DNA of 64,000 nucleotides from Corbicula japonica (lineage: Eukaryota; Mollusca; Bivalvia; Venerida; Cyrenidae). A program made the position numbers and the translations under genes. Of this stretch, positions 47,601-59,600 are shown one piece after another. The notes beneath the pieces are model-generated. The model was given only the letters and a program-made list of their open reading frames with translations, had not been told where the DNA came from and did no database searches. Location: positions 2,874,991-2,938,990 of the forward strand of contig JAZAYU010000015.1 of NCBI GenBank assembly GCA_038501625.1. Reading direction: 5' to 3'. The number at the start of each line of letters is the position of its first letter. The stretch's first letter is position 1.

Positions 47601-50600
47601 CGTCCTTTACTCAGAACGCTCCAAACTTGCTGACTCAGACCCATCGGTAACTCCAGATCAGCACACTGTTAAGCCTGGATCCGTTCTTGTCTCAGAATAC
47701 CCCGAAACTTAGATTCGTCCCAACTCTTTACCATGAAACTTCCACTCGCAACGGATCCTAATATGTACTGATATGTCCAAAATTTCGGTTTTAAGCCGTT
47801 AAAAAACGTATGATCTAGACAAAGCGAATCGAAGATAGTTTTGCACATACTGTGGTAACAAAATAAATATTTTACGCGCGTTTATTTAGCCATTTTTCCC
47901 ACAAGGGCACATGCGCAAATTCAAAGACCAATGTTATACGATGTTTTTAAAAAATACGATTGCGCGAAATTTAACCCACACGAATATTTCTTTTAAGGCT
48001 TTTGCGCAAAACTTTGATCCTGCGTTTAAATGATACCACACTATACCGAACCACCGTTTTCAGAGCCAAGTCTCGCCAAGTCTCGCTCACTGCAATCACT
48101 CTCGATAAAAATCGCCTCATGGTTAATAATGACTTACATGTGCGATGTATATAACTAAATGCGATTGGTCAACCAAGATAATTTGGCAATGTTTTTATTT
48201 ATTAATAGAATGCAAACACATGCAATGCTGGACTTACAAAATATAACGCTTATTTACTCAAATTAACGTGTCTTAATACCCGGTAGCCATAATCTAGTCT
48301 GCGAATCTGTTAGGTACCAGGTTTTGTCGGCCATGGGTTCATATCCCATTAATAATACTTTTTTCTTTTTACAGATGCATCTTTTTTTATTTGGGGCGCG
48401 TCACGGGAAAAGGTACCTTCGGACAGTTGACGTCAATCTTTGAAATGACGTCATAAATTTGAGCAGACGACTTTATTTATCATTCATTTCGTGGTAAAAA
48501 TACCATTTTATTGTCAAAATATGTAACGAAATCACATTTTAGTTATAAAAAATTGATTTATAGTTGTAAGTTCTTTCTAAATTTAGTAAAAACTTAAATA
48601 TCACTAAAAATGACCGAAGGTACCTTTTCCCGTGACGTGCCCCATTTCATTTATTAAGATATTCAGATAGACATTCCTCTCTTCAGTTATTTTTGTCATA
48701 ATAATTCGTTTGTAAATGTGTGCATATTTGATAATATAATAATAATAAGCCTATATATACATAAAAAAATGTTGGAAATCCGGTTGACTGGGTTTATTGG
48801 TACGGCGTACTGTACCAAACCGCACCGAACCTACGCAAGCAAAGCCGGACAAGTTCGACTTCAATCGCAATAGCTTTCGCAAAAGACGGACAGGTCCGGA
48901 AATGCTTTCCGTATGTTCTGATCAGTATAGTTTGAGTACATTAGACCAATACAACCAGTCAACTTGCTGGAATTTCGTTGGATTAATGGCGGCTGCGCAC
49001 CCTTTCTATAAAATATTTGAAGATCAAAATGAAAAAAAACGACCTAGAGGTGTTTTTATTTTCATTTTTGCTGAAACCAGGGTTGAAGATTATAAAACTG
49101 AGATTAGAGACGAGTCTCCATTTCAGCCAATCACATCCTTGAGATTTGAGACAGGTTTCCATTCTCAGTTTTATAATCTTGTGGCCGGTCCTTATGAACC
49201 TGATAATCAAATTTATATTCTTCTATCTCTTTACACACTTACTGCCCAAGGTTATAAAACTGAGCATAGAAACCACTCTAAAATCCCCAGCACCTGACCA
49301 GCCGCCATTTCAGCCAATCAGATGCTTGAGATTTCAGACTGGTTTCCATGCTCAGTTTTATAACATTCAGCCATTTCATTCTTAAATCTGATTTCTACGG
49401 TGTTTATATTTTCTAAACAATGAAATAATAATAAAGAATTAAAATATTTAAAGACACATACATTGCGTAGTTGTTGGCGGCAGTGTTAACGGAGTCGTTG
49501 CTATTGTTGTCGTAAGTGGAGTAGAAATTGGTGCAGTTGTGCTAGGTGTTGGAGTGGCAATGCTAATTGTTGACGTAGATATTGTCGTCATGCTCGGTGA
49601 GACAGTGCTTGGTGTCACTCCACTAACTGTTGTTACACTTGGTGCAGCTGTGCTTGGTGTAGCTCCACTTACTGTCGTTACGCTTGGTGCAACTGTGCTC
49701 GGTGTAGCACCGCTAACTGTCGTTGCACTTGGAGTTACTCCGCTAACTGTGCTTGCGCTTGGTGTTACTCCACTAACTGTTGTTGCGCTTGGTGTTACTC
49801 CGCTAACTGTCGTGGCGCTTGGTGTTACTCCGCTTACTGTGGTTGCGCTTGGTATTACTCCGCTGACTGTCGTTACGCTTGGTACGGCTGTGCTTGGTGT
49901 AACTCCACTTACTGTTGTTACACTTGGTGCAGCTGTGCTTGGGGTAGCTCCACTTACGGTCGTTACGCTTGGTGCAACTGTGCTCGGTGTAGCACCGCTA
50001 ACTGTCGTTGCACTTGGAGTTACTCCGCTTACAGTCGTTGCACTTGGTGTTACTTCACTAACTGTCGATGCGCTTGGTGTTACTCCGCTAACTGTCGTGG
50101 CGCTTGGTGTCACTCCACTTACTGTGGTTGCGCTTGGTGATACTCCACTAACTGTCGTGGCGCTTGGTGTCACTCCGCTTACTGTGGTTGCGCTTGGTGT
50201 TACTCCGCTAACTGTCGTTACGCTTGGTACGGCTGTGCTTGGTGTAACTCCACTTACTGTTGTTACACTTGGTGCAGCTGTGCTTGGTGTAGCTCCACTT
50301 ACTGTCGTTACGCTTGGTGCAACTGTGCTCGGTGTAGCACCGCTAACTGTCGTTGCACTTGGTGTCACTCCGCTAACTGTGCTTGCGCTTGGTGATACTC
50401 CACTAACTGTCGTGGCGCTTGGTGTCACTACGCTTACTGTGGTTGCGCTTGGTGTTACTCCGCTGACTGTCGTTACGCTTGGTACGGCTGTACTTGGTGT
50501 AACTCCACTTACTGTTGTCACACTTGGTGCAGCTGTGCTTGGTGTAGCTCCACTTACGGTCGTTACGCTTGGTGCAGCTGTGCTTGGTGTAGCTCCACTA

Positions 50601-53600
50601 ACGGTCGTTTCGCTTGGTGCAGCTGTGCTTGGTGTAGAACCGCTAACTGTCGTTGCACTTGGAGTTACTCCGCTAACTGTCGTTGTGCTTGGTGTCACTC
50701 CGCTAACTGTCGTTACGCTTGGTGCGGCTGTGCTTGGTGTTACTCCGCTAACTGTTGTTACACTTGGTGCAGCTGTGCTTGGTGTAACTCCACTTACGGT
50801 CGTTACGCTTGGTGCACCTGTGCTTGGTGTAGCACCGCTAACTGTCGTTGCAATTGGAGTTACTCCGCTTACAGTCGTTGCGCTTGGTGTTACTCCACTA
50901 ACTGTCGTTGCGCTTGGTGTTACTCCGCTAACGGTCGAAACGCTGGGTGCAGCTGTGCTTGCTGTCAATGTAAATAGTGTTGGCGTTGACACTGTTATTG
51001 GTGTAGTAAAAGCCGTTGTAGCAGGGAATGTTATTACTGGCGTAGAAGTTGTTGAAATTATTGCTGTTGTCGTACCGGGAGGAATGGGCGTGGTTCCAGG
51101 TTGACCGGTAACAGCGGTTGTGCTAGGCGTAGCGGTGCTTGGTGTAGCTCCACTTACTGTCGTTACACTTGGTGCGGCTGTGCTTGGCGTAGCACCGCTA
51201 ACTGTCGTTGCACTTGGTGTCACTCTGCTAACTGTCGTGGCGCTTGGTGTCACTCCGCTTACTGTGGTTGCGCTTGGTGTAGCACCGCTAACTGTCGTTA
51301 TGCTTGGTGTAACTCCACTTATTGTTGTTACACTTGGTGCAGCCGTGCTTGGTGTAGCTCCACTAACGGTCGTTACGCTTGGTGCAGCTGTGCTTGGCGT
51401 AGCACCGCTAACCGTCGTTGCACTTGGCGTCACTCCGCTAACTGTCGTGGCGCTTGGTGACACACCACTTACTGTAGTTGCGCTTGGTGTTACTCCGCTA
51501 ACTGTCGTGGCGCTTGTCGTTATTCCGCTTACTGTGGTTGCGCTTGGTGTTACTCCGCTTACTGTGGTTGCGCTTGGTGTTACTCCGCTGACTGTGGTTG
51601 CGCTTGGTGTTACTCCGCTTACTGTGGTTGCGCTTGGTGTAACTCCACTTACTGTTGTTACACTTGGTGCAGCTGTGCTTGGTGTAGCTCCACTAACGGT
51701 CGTGACGCTTGGTGCAGCGGTGCTTGGTGTTGCACCGCTAACTGTCGTTGCACTTGGTGTTATTCCGCTTACTGTCGTGGCGCTTGCTGTTACTCCACTT
51801 ACTGTCGTGGCGCTTGGTGTCACTCCGCTTACTGTGGTTGCGCTTGGTGTTGCTCCACTTACTGTTGTTACACTTGGTGCAGCTGTGCTTGGTGTAGCTC
51901 CACTAACGGTCGTTACGCTTGGTGCAGCTGTGCTTGGTGAAGCACCGCTAACTGTCGTTGCACTTGGAGTTACTCCGCTAACTGTCGTTGTGCTTGGTGT
52001 TACACCGCTAACTGTCGTTACGCTTGGTGCGGCTGTGCTTGGTGTAACTCCGCTAACTGTTGTTACACTTGGTGCAGCTGTGCTTGGTGTTACTTCACTA
52101 ACGGTCGTTACGCTTGGTGCAGCTGTGCTTGGCGTAGCACCGCTAACTGTCGTTGCACTTGGTGTCACCCCACTTACTGTCGTGGCGCTTGGTGATACTC
52201 CACTTACTGTAGTTGCGCTTGGTGTTATTCCGCTAACTGTCGTGACGCTTGGCGTTATACCGCTTACTGTGGTTGCGCTTGGTGTTACTCCGCTAACTGT
52301 GCTTGCGCTTGGCGTTATTCCGCTTACTGTGGTTGCGCTTGGTGTTACACCGCTTACTGTGGTTGCACTTGGTGTCACTCCGCTGACTGTCGTTACGCTT
52401 GGTGCAGCTGTGCTTGGTGTTACTCCACTTACTGTTGTTACACTTGGTGCAGCTGTGCTTGGTGTAACTCCACTGACGGTGGTTACGCTTGGTGCAGCTG
52501 TGCTCGGTGTAGCACCGCTAACTGTCGTTGCACTTGGAGTTACTCCACTTACTGTAGTTGCGCTTGGTGTTACTCCGCTAACTGTGGTTGGGCTTGGAGT
52601 CATTCCGCTTACTGTGGTTGCGCTTGGTGTTACTCCGCTAACTGTGGTTGCGCTTGGTGTTACGACGCTGACTGTCGTGGCACTTGGCGTTACTCCGCTT
52701 ACTGTGGTTGCGCTTGGTGTTACTCCGCTAACTGTGGTTGCGCTTGGCGTAATTCCGCTTACTGTGGTTGCGCTTGGTGTCACTCCGCTGACTGTCGTTA
52801 CGCTTGGTGCGGCTGTGCTTGGTGTTACACCACTTACTGTTGTTACACTTGGTGCAGCTGTGCTTGGTGTAGCTCCACTAACGGTCGTTACGCTTGGTGC
52901 AGCTGTGCTTGGTGTAGCACCGCTAACTGTCGTTGCACTTGGAGTTACTCCGCTAACTGTCGTTGTGCTTGGTGTTACACCGCTAACTGTCGTTACGCTT
53001 GGTGCGGCTGTGCTTGGTGTAACTCCGCTAACTGTTGTTACACTTGGTGCAGCTGTGCTTGGTGTTACTCCACTAACGGTCGTTACGCTTGGTGCAGCTG
53101 TGCTTGGCGTAGCACCGCTAACTGTCGATGCACTTGGTGTCACCCCACTTACTGTCGTGGCGCTTGGTGATACTCCACTTACTGTAGTTGCGCTTGGTGT
53201 TATTCCGCTAACTGTCGTGACGCTTGGCGTTATACCGCTTACTGTGGTTGCGCTTGGTGTTACTCCGCTAACTGTGGTTGCGCTTGGCGTTATTCCGCTT
53301 ACTGTGGTTGCGCTTGGTGTCACTCCGCTTACTGTGGTTGCACTTGGTGTCACTCCGCTGACTGTCGTTACGCTTGGTGCAGCTGTGCTTGGTGTTACTC
53401 CACTTACTGTTGTTACACTTGGTGCAGCTGTGCTTGGTGTAACTCCACTGACGGTGGTTACGCTTGGTGCAGCTGTGCTCGGTGTAGCACCGCTAACTGT
53501 CGTTGCACTTGGAGTTACTCCACTTACTGTAGTTGCGCTTGGTGTTACTCCGCTAACTGTCGTTGCGCTTGGCGTCATTCCGCTTACTGTGGTTGCGCTT

Positions 53601-56600
53601 GGTGTTACTCCGCTAACTGTGGTTGCGCTTGGTGTTACGACGCTGACTGTCGTGGCACTTGGCGTTACTCCGCTTACTGTTGTTGCGCTTGGTGTTACCC
53701 CGGTAACTGTCGTTGCGCTTGGCGTAATTCCGCTTACTGTGGTTGCGCTTGGTGTCACTCCGCTGACTGTCGTTACGCTTGGTGCGGCTGTGCTTGGTGT
53801 TACACCACTTACTGTTGTTACACTTGGTGCAGCTGTGCTTGGTGTAGCTCCACTAACGGTCGTTACGCTTGGTGCAGCTGTGCTTGGTGTAGCACCGCTA
53901 ACTGTCGTTATACTTGGAGTTACTCCGCTTACAGTCGTTGCGCTTGGTGTTACTCCACTAACAGTCGTTGCACTTGGCGTTATTCCGCTTATTGTGGTTG
54001 CACTTGGTGTTACTCCACTAACTGTCGTTGCGCTTGGTGATACTCCGCTAACAGTCGTTGCACTTGGCGTTATTCCGCTTATTGTGGTTGCACTTGGTGT
54101 TACTCCACTAACTGTCGTTGCGCTTGGTGATACTCCGCTAACTGTCGTTGCGCTTGGCGTGATTCCGCTTACTGTGGTTGCGCTTGGTGATACTCCACTA
54201 ACTGTCGTGGCGCTTGGTGTTACTCCACTTACTGTGGTTGCGCTTGGTGTCACTCCGCTAACTGTAGTGGCGCTTGGTGATACTCCACTTACTGTCGTGG
54301 CGCTTGTTGTTACTGCGCTTACTGTGGTTGCGCTTGGTGTTACTCCGCTGACTGTCGTTACGCTTGGTGCGGCTGTGCTTGGTGTAACTCCACTTACTGT
54401 TGTTACACTTGGTGCAGCTGTGCTTGGTGTAGCTCCACTTACTGTTGTTACACTTGGTGCAGCTGTGCTTGGTGTAGCTCCACTAACGGTCGTTACGCTT
54501 GGCGCAGCTGTGCTTGGTGTAGCACCGCTAACTGTCGTTGCACTTGGAGTTACTCCGCTTACAGTCGTTGCGCTTGGTGTTACTCCAATTACTGTTGTTG
54601 CGCTTGGTATTACTCCGCTAACGGTCGAAACGCTGGGTGCAGCTGTGCTTGCTGTCAATGTGGATAGTGTCGGCGTTGACACCGTTATTGGTGTTGTAAA
54701 AGCCGTTGTAGCTGGGAATGTTATAACTGGCGTAGAAGTTGTTGAAATTATTGCTGTTGTCGTACCAGGAGGAATAGGTGTGGTTCCAGCTTGACCGGTA
54801 ACAGCGGTTGTGCTGGGCGTAGCGGTGCTTGGTGTAGCTCCACTAACGGTTGTTATACTCGGTGAAGGTGTGCTTGGTGTAGAACCGCTAACTGTAGTTA
54901 CACTTGGAGTTACTCCGCTTACAGTCGTTGCGCTTGGTGTTACTCCGCTGACTGTCGTTACGCTTGGTGCAGCTGTGCTTGGTGTAACTCCGCTAACTGT
55001 TGTTACACTTGGTGCAGCTGTGCTTGGTGTAGCTCCACTAACGGTCGTTACGCTTGGTGCAGCTGTGCTTGGCGTAGCACCGCTAACTGTCGTTGCACTT
55101 GGTGTCACTCCGCTAACTGTCGTGGCGCTTGGTGATACTCCACTTACTGTAGTTGCGCTTGGTGTTACTCCGCTAACTGTGGTTGCGCTTGGTGTTACTC
55201 CGCTAACTGTGGTTGCGCTTGGCGTTATTCCGCTTACTGTGGTTGCGCTTGGTGTTACACCGCTTACTGTGGTTGCACTTGGTGTCACTCCGCTGACTGT
55301 CGTTACGCTTGGTGCGGCTGTGCTTGGTCTTACTCCACTTACTGTTGTTACACTTGGTGCAGCTGTGCTTGGTGTAGCTCCACTGACCGTCGTTACGCTT
55401 GGTGCAGCTGTGCTTGGTGTAGCACCGCTAACTGTCGTTGCACTTGGTGTTAGTCCACTTACTGTAGTTGCGCTTGGTGTTACTCCGCTAACTGTGGTTG
55501 CACTTGGCGTTATTCCGCTTACTGTGGTTGCGCTTGGTGTTACACCGCTTACTGTGGTTGCACTTGGTGTCACTCCGCTGACTGTCGTTACGCTTGGTGC
55601 GGCTGTGCTTGGTGTTACTCCACTTACTGTTACACTTGGTGCAGCTGTGCTTGGTGTAGCTCCACTGACCGTCGTTACGCTTGGTGCAGCTGTGCTTGGT
55701 GTAGCACCGCTAACTGTCGTTGCACTTGGTGTTACTCCACTTACTGTAGTTGCGCTTGGTGTTACTCCGCTAACTGTGGTTGCACTTGGCGTTATTCCAC
55801 TTACTGTGGTTGCGCTTGGAGTTACTCCGCTAACTGTCGTTGCGCTGGAAGTTACGCCGCTGACTGTCGTTACGCTTGGTGCGGCTGTGCTTGGTGTTAC
55901 TCCACTTACTGTTGTTACACTTGGTGCAGCTGTGCTTGGTGTAGCTCCACTAACGGTCGTTACGCTTGGTGCAGCTGTGCTTGGTGTAGCACCGCTAACT
56001 GTCGTTACACTTGGAGTTACTCCACTTACAGTCGTTGCGCCTGGTGATACTCCACTAACAGTCGTTGCACTTGGTGTTACTCCACTTACTGTAGTTGCGC
56101 TTGGCGTTACCAGACTAACTGTCGTGGCACTTGGTGTTACTCCACTAACTGTCGTTGCACTTGGGGTTACTCCGCTTACTGTGGTTGCACTTGGTGTCAC
56201 TCTGCTTACTGTCGTGGCGCTTGGTGATACTCCACTTACTGTCGTGGCGCTTGGTGTTACTCCACTGACTGTCGTTACGCTTGGTGGGACTGTGCTTGGT
56301 GTAACTCCACTTACTGTTGTTACACTTGGTGCAGCTGTGCTTGGTGTAGCTCCACTAACGGTCGTTACGCTTGGTGCAGCTGTGCTTGGTGTAGCACCGC
56401 TAACTGTCGTTGCACTTGGAGTTACTCCGCTAACTGTCGTGGCGCTTGGTGTTACTCCGCTAACTGTCGTTGCGCTTGGCGTCATTTCGCTTATTGTGGT
56501 TGCGCTTGGTGGTACTCGACTAATTGTCGTGGCGCTTGGTGATACTCCGCTAACTGTGGTTGCGCTTGGTGTTACTCCGCTTACTGTGGTTGCACTTGGT

Positions 56601-59600
56601 GTCACTCCGCTTACTGTCGTGGCGCTTGGTGATACTCCACTTACTGTCGTGGCGCTTGGTGTTACTCCAATGACTGTCGTTACGCTTGGTGCAGCTGTAC
56701 TTGGTGTAACTCCACTTACTGTTGTTACACTTGGTGCAGCTGTGCTTGGTGTAGCTCCACTTACTGTTGTTACGCTTGGTGCAGCCGTGCTCGGTGTAGA
56801 TCCACTTATGGTCGTTACGCTTGGTGCAGCTGTGCTTGGCGTAGCACCGCTAACTGTCGTTGCACTTGGTGTCACTCCGCTAACTGTCGTGGCACTTGGC
56901 GTGATACCGCTTACTGTGGTTGCGCTTGGTGATACTCCACTAACTGTCGTGGCGCTTGGTGTTACTCCACTTACTGTGGTTGCGCTTGGTGTCACTCCGC
57001 TAACTGTAGTGGCGCTTGGTGATACTCCACTTACTGTCGTGGCGCTTGGTGTTACTCCGCTGACTGTCGTTACGCTTGGTGCGGCTGTGCTTGGTGTGAC
57101 TCCACTTACTGTTGTTACACTTGGTGCAGCTGTGCTTGGTGTAGCTCCACTTACGGTCGTTACGCTTGGTGCAGCTGTGCTTGGCGTAGCACCGCTAACT
57201 GTCGTTGCACTTGGTGTCACTCCGCTAACTGTCGTAGCGCTTGGTGATACTCCACTTACTGTAGTTGCGCTTGGTGTAACTCCGCTAACTGTCGTGACGA
57301 TTGGCGTTATACCGCTTACTGTGGTTGCACTTGGTGTTACTCCGCTAACTGTCGTGCCGCTTGGTGTTACTCCACTTACTGTCGTTGCGCTTGGTGTCAC
57401 TCCGCTTACTGTGGTTGCGCTTGGTGTTTCTCCGCTGACTGTCGTTACGCTTGGTACGGCTGTGCTTGGTGTAACTCCACTTACCGTTGTTACGCTTGGT
57501 GCAGCCGTGCTCGGTGTAGCTCCACTTATGGTCGTTACGCTTGGTGCAGCTGTGCTTGGCGTAGCACCGCTAACTGTCGTTGCACTTGGTGTTACTCCGC
57601 TAACTGTCGTGGCGCTTGGTGTTACTCCACTTACTGTCGTTGCGCTTGGTGTTACTCCGCTAACTGTCGTGGCACTTGGCGTGATTCCGCTTACTGTGGT
57701 TGCGCTTGGTGATACACCACTAACTGTCGTGGCGCTTGGTGTTACTCCACTTACTGTGGTTGCGCTTGGTGTCACTCCGCTAACTGTAGTGGCGCTTGGT
57801 GATACTCCACTTACTGTCGTGGCGCTTGGTGTTACTCCGCTGACTGTGGATGCGCTTGGTGTTACTCCGCTGACTGTCGTTACGCTTGGTGCGGCTGTGC
57901 TTGGTGTAACTCCACTTACTGTTGTTACACTTGGTGCAGCTGTGCTTGGTGTAGCTCCACTTACGGTCGTAACGCTTGGTACAGCTGTGCTTGGCGTAGC
58001 ACCGCTAACTGTCGTTGCACTTGGTGTCACTCCGCTAACTGTCGTGGCGCTTGGTGATACTCCACTTACTGTAGTTGCGCTTGGAGTAACTCCACTAACT
58101 GTCGTGGCGCTTGGTGTTACTCCACTTACTGTGGTTGCACTTGGTGTCACTCCGCTAACTGTAGTGGCACTTGGTGATACTCCACTGACTGTCGTGGGGC
58201 TTGGTGTTACTCCACTTACTGTTGTTACACTTGGTGCAGCTGTGCTTGGTGTAGCTCCACTTACAGTCGTTACGCTTGGTGCAGCTGTGCTTGGCGTAGC
58301 ACCGCTAACTGTCGTTGCACTTGGTGTCACTCCGCTAACTGTCGTAGCGCTTGGTGATACTCCACTTACCGTAGTTGCGCTTGGTGTAACTCCGCTAACT
58401 GCCGTGACGCTTGCCGTTATACCACTTACTGTGGTTGCGCTTGGTGTTACTCCGCTAACTGTCGTGCCGCTTGGTGTCACTCCACTTACTGTCGTGGCGC
58501 TTGGTGTCAATCCGCTTACTGTGGTTAGGCTTGGTGTTACTCCGCTGACTGTCGTTACGCTTGGTGCGGCTGTGCTTGGTGTTACTCCACTTACTGTTGT
58601 TACACTTGGTGCAGCTGTGCTTGGTGTAGCTCCGCTTATGGTCGTTACGCTTGGTGCAGCTGTGCTTGGTGTAGCACCGCTAATTGTCGTTGCACTTGGA
58701 GTTACTCCGCTTATAGTCGTTGCGCTTGGTGTTACTCCGCTAACGGTCGTTGCACTTGGAGTTACTCCGCTTACAGTCGTTAAGCTTGGTGTTGCTCCAC
58801 TAACTGTCGTGGCGCTTGGTGTCACTCCGCTTACTGTGGTTGCGCTTGGTGTTACTCCGCTGACTGTCGTTACGCTTGGTACGGCTGTGCTTGGTGTAAC
58901 TCCACTTACTGTTGTTACGCTTGGTGCAGCCGTGCTCGGTGTAGCTCCACTTATGGTCGTTACGCTTGGTGCAGCTGTGCTTGGCGTACCACCGCTAACT
59001 GTCGTTGTACTTGGTGTCACTCCGCTAACTGTCGTGGCGCTTGGTGATACTCCACTTACTGTAGTTGCGCTTGGTGTTACTCCGCTAACTGTCGTGGCAC
59101 TTGGCGTGATAACGCTTACTGTGGTTGCGCTTGGTGATACTCCACTAACTGTCGTGGCGCTTGGTGTTACTCCACTTACTGTGGTTGCGCTTGGTGTCAC
59201 TCCGCTAACTGTAGTGGCGCTTGGGGATACTCCACTTACTGTCGTGGCGCTTGGTGTTACTCCGCTGACTATCGTTACGCTTGGTGCGGCTGTGCTTGGT
59301 GTGACTCCACTTACTGTTGTTACACTTGGTGCAGCTGTGCTTGGTGTAGCTCCACTTACGGTCGTTACGCTTGGTGCAGCTGTGCTTGGCGTAGCACCGC
59401 TAACTGTCGTTGCACTTGGTGTCACTCCGCTAACTGTCGTAGCGCTTGGTGATACTCCACTTACCGTAGTTGCGCTTGGTGTAACTCCGCTTACTGTCGT
59501 GACGCTTGGCGTTATACCGCTTACTGTGGTTGCACTTGGTGTTACTCCGCTAACTGTCGTGCCGCTTGGTGTTACTCCACTTACTGTCGTTGCGCTTGGT

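Larger units (their letters stand above)
43527..49461 (-). other. 5.9-kb intron
   Basis: Lies between the first mucin exon (donor GTATGT) and the discoidin-like domain. It holds a trinucleotide tract, a 103-bp triplicate, a 41-bp minisatellite, one MITE-A and three MITE-B copies. I see no gene in it. Confidence 0.7.

Noticed and set aside
48285..48365. tRNA-like T arm (ATGGG/CCCAT around TTCATAT) followed by a T run on the plus strand
   Set aside because: No convincing D or anticodon arm; too weak for a tRNA gene, possibly SINE debris.
48797..49297. 166-codon plus-strand ORF
   Set aside because: It overlaps two palindromic MITE-B copies and has no protein features; the frame is chance.
49539..54794. 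Plus-strand frames of 521 and 1,224 codons, and Cys/Trp-rich frames (WCHSAYCGCAW type)
   Set aside because: Same antisense shadow of the first mucin exon; the Cys/Trp-rich versions are a third frame of the same repeat.
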